Shown: in pieces, positions 26,303-33,904 of the stretch
How the letters are laid out: each line of letters opens with the position of its first letter
Position numbering within the stretch: position 1 is the first letter of the stretch
From: a bacterium 336/3
GTDB lineage: Bacteria; Bacteroidota; Bacteroidia; Cytophagales; Thermonemataceae
DNA length: 64,000 bases
NCBI GenBank assembly: GCA_001281695.1
Contig: LJIE01000001.1
Coordinates: forward strand, 1,316,586-1,380,585
Direction of reading: 5' to 3'
Translations under genes and position numbers: made by a program
The notes under the pieces: generated by a model
Database searches by the model: none
Told to the model about the DNA's origin: nothing
Seen by the model: the letters and a program-made list of their open reading frames with translations, nothing else

Positions 26303-26375
26303 GGTGCGGTAGCTCAGTAGGTAGAGCAAAGGACTGAAAATCCTTGTGTCGGCGGTTCGATCCCGCCCCACACCA
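26303..26375 (+). tRNA. tRNA-Phe (anticodon GAA)
   Basis: The cloverleaf folds by eye: D arm GCTC/GAGC, anticodon arm AAGGA/TCCTT with loop CTGAAAA, and T arm GGCGG/CCGCC with loop TTCGATC. The anticodon is GAA. The acceptor stem GGTGCGG/CCACACC has one mismatch, C5 against A68. The discriminator is A and CCA is not fully encoded (ACC is followed by T). It has a textbook promoter. Confidence 0.95.
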
Positions 26376-26516
26376 CCTCCTCAAAATAAGCCTTTCAGTA
26401 GCAATATTGGAAGGTTTTTTGTTTTATAGCCCAAATATAAAAATTAAATCTGAATTTAGAACTTCAACTTTTTGTAGTGAAAAAAGTTTTTTATTTTTGT
26501 AATTTAAGGAGCATTT

Positions 26517-26556
26517 TCGTCTTTGCGAGGCGAATATAATGAGCCGAAGCAATCTT
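26517..26556. repeat. REP-like palindromic element
   Basis: The stretch around TTGCGAGGCGAA ... GAGCCGAAGCAAT resembles the dispersed CGTCATTGCGAGG...GAAGCAATCT repeats found in many bacteria, with complementary arms TTGC/GCAA and GGC/GCC. It sits between tRNA-Phe and the accessory block. Only one copy is visible here. Confidence 0.6.
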
Positions 26557-26567
26557 GAAAAAATTTT

Positions 26568-26861
26568 TCATTCTTCTATTTTCCAGTTAAAATTTAAAGC
26601 TCCACATTTTGGGCAATTGATGTATTCTTCATCAAGCTTATCAAAACTACAACGATTACAATGCCCATAGATTTTATTGATATGGTTTGTAATATATTTT
26701 GCATGTGTAAGACTTACTTTGTAAGTATCTATGAGATACTTATCTGAATGAAGAAGAAGAGCAACAGCTATTAATTCTTTCAATTTTAATTTTTCTTCCT
26801 GCTTAAAATCTGGTATTTCAATTTCTTCTGTTGATAAACAATGTTTACATTTAACTTTCAT
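26568..26861 (-). CDS. Small zinc-ribbon protein of unknown function
   Basis: 97 aa. An N-terminal CKHC pair, then a helical middle (about 20-65), then CNRC and CPKC pairs near the C terminus; the spacing suggests one or two zinc ribbons. No known family is recognised. It is the last gene of a three-gene minus-strand block and follows a palindromic repeat 29 bp upstream of its start. It could be DNA- or RNA-binding, but that is only inferred from the ribbons. Confidence 0.6.
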   Translation of the reverse strand: MKVKCKHCLSTEEIEIPDFKQEEKLKLKELIAVALLLHSDKYLIDTYKVSLTHAKYITNHINKIYGHCNRCSFDKLDEEYINCPKCGALNFNWKIEE

Positions 26862-26889
26862 TTTTTGTGTTATTTTGAATATTTTGAGG

Positions 26890-26935
26890 TTTTACCGTTT
26901 CAGGTGTTATTTATGTCAGGTGAATAACACCTGAC
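26890..26935. repeat. Intergenic palindromic repeat, copy A
   Basis: It starts with TTTTACCGTTTCAGGT (26890-26905), a 16-mer repeated exactly at 27658-27673. Two overlapping hairpins can form: CAGGTGTTATT / AATAACACCTG (26901-26911 and 26923-26933) and GTCAGGTG / CACCTGAC (26915-26922 and 26928-26935). They share bases and exclude each other. Confidence 0.75.
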
Positions 26936-26958
26936 ATGGCGTAAAGTTGTTTTTTAAT

Positions 26959-27645
26959 TTATGAGAAATCTATTTTTTGTGATTTTTGTTTGGTATAAAC
27001 ATCTATTATTTTTTGAGTATTATTGTAATCTATAAGATTCATTATTTCAATTCCTTTGTGTGTTTCTATATCATCAGATTGAAGTTTATTGATAGTTAAT
27101 GTGTATGGTTTTATTTTTAAATCTTGATAAGCCTTGAGTTTATGATGCCCATCTAAAATGTATTGAGTATTAGAGTCTTTTATTTTAAGTAATACAGGAA
27201 TAGGATAAATACCAGCCTTAATCTTTTTTTTGTAATGTTCTACAAATGCAGAATTAATATATGATTGAGTTGCTGAAAAGCAAACAGTCCTGCCATAAGA
27301 TCCCTCAAATGGAGAAATAGATGTAATTTGAACTTGGAATTCTGATTTTTCATAACTCAATAGGTAGAGACCATTTGTAAGAAGTTGAGTAAGATGAGAA
27401 AATTGCTCAGATAGAGATAATTTTTTTTGGAGTATTCCATTAGAAACTATATTTTCATAAATATAGTTCTCTTGGAGAATCTCTTGTGTTATTTCTGTAC
27501 TGATTTGGTATCTGAGAATAGTATTATAGTTTACAAAAAATATAGCAATTTTGGGTTTTTTCTTTATGTATAAATAGCTTTCCATAGCATTCCCCTTGAT
27601 ATGAATGTTGCCTTTTCCATTGCTAATTTCTATTATTTCATTCAT
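26959..27645 (-). CDS. ParB-like-domain protein of unknown function
   Basis: 228 aa from ATG 27645. A possible earlier start at 27681 would translate the palindromic repeat and is rejected. Residues about 130-200 carry YPIPVLLKIKDSNTQYILDGHHKLKAYQDL, which resembles the ParB/sulfiredoxin-like fold (DGHHR motif) seen in ParB nucleases and some kinases. The N-terminal 125 residues are beta-rich and not recognised. It lies in the middle of the accessory block. Function is unknown; a nuclease or nucleotide-binding enzyme is possible. Confidence 0.6.
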   Translation of the reverse strand: MNEIIEISNGKGNIHIKGNAMESYLYIKKKPKIAIFFVNYNTILRYQISTEITQEILQENYIYENIVSNGILQKKLSLSEQFSHLTQLLTNGLYLLSYEKSEFQVQITSISPFEGSYGRTVCFSATQSYINSAFVEHYKKKIKAGIYPIPVLLKIKDSNTQYILDGHHKLKAYQDLKIKPYTLTINKLQSDDIETHKGIEIMNLIDYNNTQKIIDVYTKQKSQKIDFS

Positions 27646-27657
27646 ATATAAGTCTTT

Positions 27658-27688
27658 TTTTACCGTTTCAGGTATTATCACCTGAAAC
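27658..27688. repeat. Intergenic palindromic repeat, copy B
   Basis: TTTTACCGTTTCAGGT recurs here, and GTTTCAGGT / ACCTGAAAC (27665-27673 and 27680-27688) is a perfect 9-bp stem with a 6-nt loop. It fills the gap between the stop at 27692 and the ATG at 27645, as copy A fills the next gap. Confidence 0.75.
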
Positions 27689-27691
27689 TAG

Positions 27692-28423
27692 TTAGAGGGT
27701 AGAATCATCTTGCCATCTTGTATAAAATTCATTTTCATCTACATAATCAATATTATCAATTAAAATATCATTAACAAGATCATAAACTTTTGATGTGTGT
27801 GTAAATTCATAATCTAATTTCCATAATTTGAAATAATCATTCTCAGTTATATCTTCTTTTGTTTCACCTATTCCCAGTGGTGGTCTAAAAACTATACTTT
27901 CTTTAATTGTTTCTGCAAATACAGGAATTGTAATTACAGAAGGGAATAATTCATCATTGATCACTAATTTATTTAACTTATGATAAATCGTTTCCAATAT
28001 CTTATCAAATATTTCAATTATTGGAAAACCATTTAGTTTATATATAATAATTACTGAGTTATAAAGTTCAATTTTAAATTCCCATATTTCAACACCATTA
28101 TGTTTTTTACTAAAATTTTTAAAAATTTCAAAGAAAGGCTTAAATAAGTATTTATCTAAAAGTCCATCTGCAAATTTATCAATAACTTTTCCTCCTATAT
28201 AACCTCCAATAATTGTAAGATAGGTTTGTAAATCGGTATTCAGAAAAAATTCTACTGCTAATTCATATGCATTGCCACCTCTTCCAATGGCAGGTTTTGG
28301 TTTAATAAAATGGTTATACTCTTTTGATAGATTTTCCTTGAATTCATCCATATACATAAAATCTTCAAAATCATAGTTTGAAGTAAATGCATCATATCTA
28401 ATTTTTAGTATAGGCTTCTCCAT
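27692..28423 (-). CDS. Protein of unknown function in the tRNA-Phe accessory block
   Basis: 243 aa. A glycine-rich stretch near 47-50 (GRGGNAYELAVEFFLN) is followed by YLTIIGGYIGGKVIDKFADGLLDKYLF, a short amphipathic or membrane-leaning region (about 68-95). The rest is mixed, acidic at the C terminus. No known domain is recognised and no signal peptide is seen. It is the first gene of the minus-strand block. Base content is very AT-rich. Confidence 0.55.
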   Translation of the reverse strand: MEKPILKIRYDAFTSNYDFEDFMYMDEFKENLSKEYNHFIKPKPAIGRGGNAYELAVEFFLNTDLQTYLTIIGGYIGGKVIDKFADGLLDKYLFKPFFEIFKNFSKKHNGVEIWEFKIELYNSVIIIYKLNGFPIIEIFDKILETIYHKLNKLVINDELFPSVITIPVFAETIKESIVFRPPLGIGETKEDITENDYFKLWKLDYEFTHTSKVYDLVNDILIDNIDYVDENEFYTRWQDDSTL

Positions 28424-28487
28424 TAATTCTTATAGTTAAATTTCTAATTATCTTTGCCTAAATCTACAAAACAAAAAGTTTCCACGC

Positions 28488-28504
28488 ATCAGGGAATCCC
28501 TGAT
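28488..28504. repeat. 17-bp perfect palindrome
   Basis: ATCAGGGAATCCCTGAT has 8-bp arms around a single base. It lies in the 353-bp spacer (28424-28776) between the accessory block and the cobalamin adenosyltransferase gene; nothing else is seen in this spacer beyond AT-rich sequence. It may be a protein-binding site or dispersed repeat. Confidence 0.6.
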
Positions 28505-28776
28505 TTTGCATTGGTGTAATAAAATATTTTTTTTGAACGTTTTAAGAAATTAATTTTCTTGTTTTAAGGATATTATAAAATTATGCACTCAGAAAATAGA
28601 TGTAATATTTGAGAGGTTTTTGCATAAAAATATAAAATTAAATGTTGCAACAAGAATATTTTACAGACTTATACAATGAAATAAAGCGAAAATCGTTGTG
28701 GGTCAAGATAGCAAAACCATTTTTTTATTTAGAGAAAAATAGCTACTTTGCGACTTCAAAAAACAAAACTTTATCT

Positions 28777-29331
28777 GTGAAAATTTATACAAAAACAGGC
28801 GATAAAGGTCAGACCTCACTTGTAAGCGGGAAGCGTGTAGATAAATTTCATCTACGCATAGAAAGTTATGGGACTGTGGACGAACTAAACTCGTATGTGG
28901 GTTTGTTAAGAGACCAAGAAGTCAATGAGGTAAGAAAAGATACACTCAAAGAAATACAAGACAGATTGTTTACCATAGGCTCATTACTTGCCTCAGAACC
29001 AGAGAATCAGAAGAAAAAAGTACCCGATTTATTTGATACAGATGTGGAGTTTTTGGAAAAAGAAATAGACAAAATGGACGAAGTGCTGCCTGCCATGCGT
29101 TTCTTCATTTTACCTGGGGGGCATCCTGCTATTTCTTTTGGGCATGTGGCTCGTACGGTTTGCCGAAGAGCCGAAAGACTTGTACTCAAACTATCTCAGC
29201 AAGAGGAAATTGTAGAAGGAGGGTTGATAGCTCGCTATCTCAACAGGCTTTCGGACTACCTGTTCGTATTGTGTAGAAAAATGCACCAAGAACTCAATAT
29301 TGAGGAAATTCCTTGGAAACCAAGAATCTAA
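28777..29331 (+). CDS. ATP:cob(I)alamin adenosyltransferase (PduO type)
   Basis: 184 aa from GTG 28777, giving VKIYTKTGDKGQTSL, the normal PduO-type N terminus that binds ATP; longer in-frame starts (from 28642) add 45 residues with no match. GTVDELNS and the later CRRAERLVLKL and RYLNRLSDYLFVLCR are conserved in the trimeric helical bundle. The enzyme makes adenosylcobalamin from cob(I)alamin and ATP. No cobalamin-dependent gene is adjacent. A GTG start is chosen only because the family begins here. Confidence 0.9.
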   Translation: MKIYTKTGDKGQTSLVSGKRVDKFHLRIESYGTVDELNSYVGLLRDQEVNEVRKDTLKEIQDRLFTIGSLLASEPENQKKKVPDLFDTDVEFLEKEIDKMDEVLPAMRFFILPGGHPAISFGHVARTVCRRAERLVLKLSQQEEIVEGGLIARYLNRLSDYLFVLCRKMHQELNIEEIPWKPRI

Positions 29332-29407
29332 TTTAAACCGGAGGTTGGACATAAACAAACACACCTAAAGACCTCCTTATCTAATAACTCTTTAAACCAT
29401 AACAAAG

Positions 29408-30472
29408 ATGATTGATACTTTCTTAATCGAAGTCGAAACAACTAAACAATCTCGTTTAGAGACAGTTGATTTCAACGACTTAGGCTTTGGTAGAATTTTT
29501 TCAGACCACATGTTGGTTGCTGATTATAAGGATGGACAGTGGGTGAGCTGTAAAGTGATGCCTTATGGCGATATGCAATTAAGTCCTGCTATGGCAGCTT
29601 TGCATTATGGACAAAGTATCTTTGAGGGTTTAAAAGCTCAATATACACAAGATGGCGACATATCCGTTTTCAGACCTTGGGAAAACCATAAAAGAATGCT
29701 AACCTCTGCTGAAAGAATGTGTATGCCTGCTATCCCTGAGGAAATTTTTATTGGTGGTATGAGACAACTTATTGAGTTGGATAAAGGCTGGATTCCTAAA
29801 CAAGAAGGGGCGAGTTTATATATCAGACCTTTTATGTTTGCTTCTGAGCCATTTTTGGGTGTAAGACCTTCTCACGAGTATAAATTTATCATTTTTACTT
29901 GTCCTGTGGGTAATTATTATTCTGAGCCTGTAAAACTCAATATTCAAACACATTATTCTCGTGTGGCTCAAGGTGGAATTGGTTGTGCAAAAACGGCTGG
30001 TAACTATGCTGCTTCGTTGTACCCTGCTGTACAAGGACAAAAGACAGGTTATCACCAACAACTCTGGACAAATAGCGATACGCATGAATATATTGAGGAA
30101 GTAGGGACTATGAATATCATGATTAGAATGGGTAACAAAATTATTACGCCTACACTCGGCGATACCATTTTGAGAGGGATTACACGTGATAGCGTACTTA
30201 CATTGGCTAAAGAGTGGGGTTATGATGTAGAAGAGCGTAAAGTGAAAGTTACTGAATTGGTAGAAGGTTTGAAAAATAATACAATAGACGAAGTATTTGG
30301 TCTGGGAACGGCTGCTGTAGTGGCTCATGTGAAGGCTATTCACCACGAAGGTGCTGATTATCACCTTCCTGCTCTTGAAAAAAGAGAGTTTGCCAATAAA
30401 GTATTGGATACACTTACCAAACTCAAATACGGACAAATTGAAGATAAATACAATTGGTTAATGAGAATTTAA
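29408..30472 (+). CDS. ilvE: Branched-chain amino acid aminotransferase
   Basis: 354 aa, group IIa BCAT. Signatures include LHYGQSIFEGLKAQ, FRPWENHKRMLTSAERMCMP, and the PLP lysine in GCAKTAGNYAASLYP. The enzyme transfers amino groups between glutamate and the keto acids of Val, Leu and Ile in the cytoplasm. A 6-bp inverted repeat (GGAGGT at 29340, ACCTCC at 29371) lies in the leader but no attenuator peptide is seen. A strong terminator follows. Confidence 0.94.
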   Translation: MIDTFLIEVETTKQSRLETVDFNDLGFGRIFSDHMLVADYKDGQWVSCKVMPYGDMQLSPAMAALHYGQSIFEGLKAQYTQDGDISVFRPWENHKRMLTSAERMCMPAIPEEIFIGGMRQLIELDKGWIPKQEGASLYIRPFMFASEPFLGVRPSHEYKFIIFTCPVGNYYSEPVKLNIQTHYSRVAQGGIGCAKTAGNYAASLYPAVQGQKTGYHQQLWTNSDTHEYIEEVGTMNIMIRMGNKIITPTLGDTILRGITRDSVLTLAKEWGYDVEERKVKVTELVEGLKNNTIDEVFGLGTAAVVAHVKAIHHEGADYHLPALEKREFANKVLDTLTKLKYGQIEDKYNWLMRI

Positions 30473-30491
30473 TCAAGATTTTACTCATAAA

Positions 30492-30532
30492 AAAAGATGT
30501 AAAACACTAATAGCAAGTGTTTTACATCTTTT
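30492..30532 (+). terminator. Terminator of ilvE
   Basis: A perfect 17-bp stem (arms 30492-30508 and 30516-30532, starting AAAAGATGTAAAACACT) with a 7-nt loop and T-run follows the ilvE stop. Confidence 0.92.
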
Positions 30533-30535
30533 TTG

Positions 30536-30565
30536 TTGTAGAATAACGAAGTTTTTATAAATTTG
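30536..30565 (+). promoter_or_regulatory. Promoter of the lipocalin-like lipoprotein gene
   Basis: TTG (30536-30538), 19 bases, then TAAATTTG (30558-30565) fit the Bacteroidota promoter. The -7 box ends 22 bases before the ATG at 30588, directly after the ilvE terminator. Confidence 0.7.
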
Positions 30566-30587
30566 TCATAAACTTAATCTCAAAATT

Positions 30588-31055
30588 ATGCATAAATATA
30601 TCGTATTAGCTTTGTTTTTATTTTTAGTGTCTTCTTGTGAACTTTTACAAGGTAAAAAAAGGTTAATTCAGAAGAAGTGGCAAGTAGAAAATGCTGAAAT
30701 CCCAGGTGGCGAAATAGCAGGGAGTTTCTTGAAAGAACTCATACCAGGGGCATCATTGCTAGATAAAGTAGGAGCTTTTGATATAGCCAAAGATTTTGTA
30801 CTCAAAGAAGCTCAAAATAAGCTTTTGAAGGCTAATTTTGATTTCCAGAAAGATGGGACACTTCAATTTTCGGTAGCAGGGCAAAGTGTAGATGCAGCTA
30901 AGTGGCGTTATGATAGTGATAAAAATCAGTTGATTTTAAATATTAAAGATGTAGATTTACCTCTGAATATCGAAAAAATAGAAAAAGAACAAATGATATT
31001 GGTGTATGAGTTTAAAGGACAAAAAATGAAACTCCAATTTAAACCCATGCTATAA
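30588..31055 (+). CDS. Lipocalin-like lipoprotein
   Basis: 155 aa. Lipobox VSSC (Cys17) follows a short signal peptide. The mature part begins with KRLIQKKWQVENAE and ends with beta strands (FDFQKDGTLQFSV, AKWRYDSDKNQLILNI) in the manner of the small lipocalin-like lipoproteins of Bacteroidota. The ligand is unknown. It has its own promoter and precedes two small genes on the same strand. Confidence 0.7.
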   Translation: MHKYIVLALFLFLVSSCELLQGKKRLIQKKWQVENAEIPGGEIAGSFLKELIPGASLLDKVGAFDIAKDFVLKEAQNKLLKANFDFQKDGTLQFSVAGQSVDAAKWRYDSDKNQLILNIKDVDLPLNIEKIEKEQMILVYEFKGQKMKLQFKPML

Positions 31056-31076
31056 AGCATAATAAAAAAGTTTCTT

Positions 31077-31316
31077 ATGAAAAAATTGATTGTTTTAGCA
31101 CTTATCTTTTTACCTAATCTCATACAAGCTCAATGTGTGATGTGTAAATCTGTATCAGAAAGCTCTGGACAAGGAAATGGGATCAATAGTGCAATCTTAT
31201 ACATGGCTTTTTTCCCTTATTTGTTGCTTTCTGCTTTGGGTTATGTTTGGTATAAGAACTATAAGAAAAACAAAGATGCAAAAAAGAACAAAACTGCAAG
31301 CCATCATAGCTTGTAA
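31077..31316 (+). CDS. Small exported single-helix membrane protein
   Basis: 79 aa. A signal peptide ends near IQAQ, then CVMCKSVSESSGQGNGINSAILYMAFFPYLLLSALGYVWYKNYKKN: a CxxC pair just after the cleavage site, one membrane helix and a Lys-rich tail. The CVMCK pair suggests a metal or redox site facing the periplasm. The final 41 bases overlap the start of the DUF983 gene in another frame, so the two are translationally linked. Confidence 0.7.
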   Translation: MKKLIVLALIFLPNLIQAQCVMCKSVSESSGQGNGINSAILYMAFFPYLLLSALGYVWYKNYKKNKDAKKNKTASHHSL

Positions 31317-31659
31317 ATGTCCCCAGTGTAGAGAAGGCGATTTATTTGAGAAAGGCTTTGGATTTCCTAAAGCTAGAGAAAAATGCCCTGTATGTAATGT
31401 ACGCTACGAAAAAGAACCTGATTTTTTTCAAGGTGCAATGTATATAGGTTATGCTTTCTCTGTAGCTTTATTTATTGTAGTAGGTTTTACAACTTTCTAT
31501 CTATTCAACGACCCTGAACCTTGGGTATATGCCGTTATTATTATACCCTTAGTAATTATACTTGCTCCTTTTAATTTACGCTATTCCAAATCTATGTTTA
31601 TTCATGTATTTGGAGATTTTGAATACAAACCTGAAAGAATTGCTCATAAAAAAGGCTAA
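31276..31659 (+). CDS. DUF983 family membrane protein
   Basis: 127 aa from ATG 31276 (an in-frame ATG at 31177 lies inside the previous gene and is not used). CKCPQCREGDLF and CPVCNVRYEKEPDFFQGAMY form the conserved zinc-ribbon-like part, followed by two membrane helices (residues about 55-105). DUF983 proteins occur near cytochrome oxidase assembly genes in some bacteria; the function is unproved. Confidence 0.88.
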   Translation: MQKRTKLQAIIACKCPQCREGDLFEKGFGFPKAREKCPVCNVRYEKEPDFFQGAMYIGYAFSVALFIVVGFTTFYLFNDPEPWVYAVIIIPLVIILAPFNLRYSKSMFIHVFGDFEYKPERIAHKKG

Positions 31660-31679
31660 ACATTTATGTTTAGCCTTTT
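31650..31679. terminator. Terminator between DUF983 and VWA genes
   Basis: AAAAGGCTAAACA / TGTTTAGCCTTTT is a perfect 13-bp stem with a 4-nt loop, between convergent genes and overlapping the DUF983 stop. Confidence 0.9.
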
Positions 31680-31695
31680 ATTTTTATAAAGAATC

Positions 31696-32283
31696 TTAAT
31701 CTTTAAATGCTTTATCAAAAACTTGTGTAAGCGAATAATCCTCCATTTCTTCAAGAGTAAGAGTATCAACAATATCAAGAGCAGCACCTGCTTTTGTCAA
31801 ATCATCATCCAAGGTTTTCAAAAACTCTGAAGCAGCAGGGTCTGTACCTACTTGGATAAACGAAATAGCAAGTTCTGAACGGTCTTTAATTTTATGAGAC
31901 ATTCTGGCAATACTTTGAGAAACACTTTCTCTATTATCAGGTTCACCATCTGTAACTACCAATACTAATTCGGGCACATTGACACCACTAGCTTTTCTTT
32001 GTGCAATGAACTCGAATGCATCTTCTAATACATCACCTAGTTCAGTTCCTCCACCAGGTTCATTTTCTTCGTATATTTCTGTTACTTTAGGAGCGGTTAC
32101 TTTTTCATAACGTTTAAATCTACCTGCAAACATATATAGAGTCATCCCTTCTGTATCCTTCTGTTCAGCTTTGTAAGCCAAAGCAGTGATGGCTTCTTTA
32201 CAAGCTTCCCAACGAGAACGTCCATTTTTCTGGTCTCTGATTGTCATTGAGCCACTTTTATCCAAAATCAGTGTACACTTCAT
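31696..32283 (-). CDS. Von Willebrand factor A domain protein
   Basis: 195 aa, a bare VWA domain. The metal-ion-dependent adhesion site is complete: DKSGSM at residue 8, Thr in GGGTELG, and Asp in VVTDGEPDN. There is no signal peptide, so it is cytoplasmic and probably binds a partner protein through Mg2+. Similar stand-alone VWA proteins occur in tellurium-resistance-like or MoxR systems, but no such gene is adjacent. Confidence 0.88.
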   Translation of the reverse strand: MKCTLILDKSGSMTIRDQKNGRSRWEACKEAITALAYKAEQKDTEGMTLYMFAGRFKRYEKVTAPKVTEIYEENEPGGGTELGDVLEDAFEFIAQRKASGVNVPELVLVVTDGEPDNRESVSQSIARMSHKIKDRSELAISFIQVGTDPAASEFLKTLDDDLTKAGAALDIVDTLTLEEMEDYSLTQVFDKAFKD

Positions 32284-32367
32284 AATTTAGTTACGTATGT
32301 TTTAGCAAAATTAAATGCTATTTTAGATAAAACAATTAAAAACACAAAGAAAATAGCCTTTTTTTTC

Positions 32368-33768
32368 TTAAAAACTACTTTCAAAATTAAAGAACAAACC
32401 AAATTGCCCCAATTTGTTGTAGGTTAAGTCTATTTGAAACACACTATTATAATAAGTTACAAAATCAGCACCAACACCTGTACCCCAAAGTAGTTGATTA
32501 GCAAGGGGATTTCTTTCTTTAGAAAAAACATTATCCGAAGCATAACCCATATCGGCATAAATTTTAGGATAAATAGCCAAAGGAATAGTTTTAAACTGTT
32601 TTAAGGGCATAAAACGTACATTCTTAATAATATTGACCAATTGATATTTGAGTGTAGATTTAGCCATTAAATAATGTTGTCCGTCCACTACATACAACTG
32701 AAACCCTCTGACTAAATCATTGCCGTAGCCCATGGCAGAGGCATAAGAGTAGGGTTGCCCTTGATGATACAAGAGTCTGCCTCCCAGAGCAAAACTACTA
32801 TAAAATTTTTGAGAAAGAGGCTTATGATACTGATAAGCAGCTTTTAGGAACCATAAATCCAAATCATCAGCTTTGAAAATACCATGTTTTTCAAAACGAG
32901 CAAATATTCGTTTGCCTTTGAGTGGATAACTTGCAAAATCTCGATTATCATATATATAATCATATCCCAACATCCAAAATTGCTGAAATGGATTGTTATT
33001 CAAATGATAATTAGGATTTAAAATAGCAATAGTATCATAAATTCGGTTTTTCATAAACCGAATATCTATATTCTGAAAAGTATAAAATCCTGTTCGTTTA
33101 CGAAGCCTAATTTCAGCATTGTATCGCTCTTTGAGTAGGTTTTCAGACCTTAAAAAAAGAAGTTTGTTGTTTTCTGTCTGGAAAGCTAAATTTTTGTACT
33201 GATGATACGAAAAATACAAGGTAAGCCCATATTGTTGTTTTTTATCCAAATAAGGAATTTTATAAGATAGCCTAAATCTGCCTATAAAACCACTCTGAGC
33301 ATTGAATTCTAAAGCCTCATTACGTCCTCGTACATTTTTTAAAACAAGCAATGCCCCATAATTTGTTCTTGTCAAATCTCGTTTTCTATCGTACCACCAT
33401 TCATTGAAATTACGGTCTGCAAGTTCAAAAATAGGAGCAGCAAAAAAATAGAAACGTTCTTTGAACAAAATGCGTAAATCAGAAACCAAAGAGTCTTTTT
33501 CTATCCATTGGGGTTCAACAGCTATAAAAAGATTAATGTTGAACAGACGATTCTGAATGTTCTCTAAAATTAATTTTTGTTTGTGCTTGGGAATAGTATC
33601 GCCTTCTTGAATATCAATTTCCCTGAAAATAATGCTTGGGCGTGTTTTTTTATTGCCTTCCAACACAATTTTGCCAACAATTATATATTGCGTTGAATCT
33701 TGAGCGAGACTCAAGAAATGTTGTAAAAAGAAACAAACAAAAATATAAATACGCAAAACAGCCAACAC
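32368..33768 (-). CDS. BamA/TamA-like outer-membrane surface antigen with one POTRA domain
   Basis: 466 aa, apparently starting at GTG 33768. A signal peptide (to about 22, ...FLSLAQ) is followed by one POTRA-like domain (about 28-105; IVLEGNKKTRPSIIFREIDIQEGD) and a 16-strand-type barrel ending in Phe (...NFESSF), the C-terminal signature recognised for outer-membrane insertion. It is much shorter than BamA (five POTRA), so it is likely an accessory insertase or transporter of the TamA/Omp85 group. Confidence 0.82.
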   Translation of the reverse strand: MLAVLRIYIFVCFFLQHFLSLAQDSTQYIIVGKIVLEGNKKTRPSIIFREIDIQEGDTIPKHKQKLILENIQNRLFNINLFIAVEPQWIEKDSLVSDLRILFKERFYFFAAPIFELADRNFNEWWYDRKRDLTRTNYGALLVLKNVRGRNEALEFNAQSGFIGRFRLSYKIPYLDKKQQYGLTLYFSYHQYKNLAFQTENNKLLFLRSENLLKERYNAEIRLRKRTGFYTFQNIDIRFMKNRIYDTIAILNPNYHLNNNPFQQFWMLGYDYIYDNRDFASYPLKGKRIFARFEKHGIFKADDLDLWFLKAAYQYHKPLSQKFYSSFALGGRLLYHQGQPYSYASAMGYGNDLVRGFQLYVVDGQHYLMAKSTLKYQLVNIIKNVRFMPLKQFKTIPLAIYPKIYADMGYASDNVFSKERNPLANQLLWGTGVGADFVTYYNSVFQIDLTYNKLGQFGLFFNFESSF

Positions 33769-33843
33769 AATCTATCCTTTTTTGAACCAAATTAATAAAA
33801 AAACCTTTAAAAAGCTATTTTAAGGCTTTTTTATTTTTTTATA

Positions 33844-33882
33844 AAAATTTTCAAACAATTTGTTTTTTTGTTTGAAAATTTT
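33844..33882. promoter_or_regulatory. Candidate TetR operator: 14-bp inverted repeat
   Basis: AAAATTTTCAAACA (33844-33857) and TGTTTGAAAATTTT (33869-33882) are perfect reverse complements with 11 bases between. The repeat ends five bases before the -7 box of the tetR-like gene and covers its -33 region, so binding would block the gene's own promoter. Confidence 0.75.
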
Positions 33883-33886
33883 AATT

Positions 33887-33894
33887 TAACTTTG
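33887..33894 (+). promoter_or_regulatory. -7 promoter box of the tetR operon
   Basis: TAACTTTG fits TAnnTTTG exactly and lies 10 bases before the ATG at 33905, so the leader would be very short. A TTTG at 33867-33870 is 16 bases upstream. Confidence 0.65.
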
Positions 33895-33904
33895 TAGTAT
33901 CAAA

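Noticed and set aside
27646-27681. Longer start for the ParB-like protein
   Set aside because: It would translate the palindromic repeat; the ATG at 27645 lies after it.
28424-28776. Possible attachment-site copy of the tRNA-Phe 3' end
   Set aside because: I looked for the T-arm and acceptor sequence in this spacer and found no match.
28642-28776. N-terminal extension of the cobalamin adenosyltransferase
   Set aside because: The added 45 residues match nothing in the family, which begins at the KIYTKTGDKG segment.
29340-29376. Possible attenuator before ilvE
   Set aside because: There is only a 6-bp inverted repeat, no leader peptide rich in Leu, Ile or Val and no T-run.
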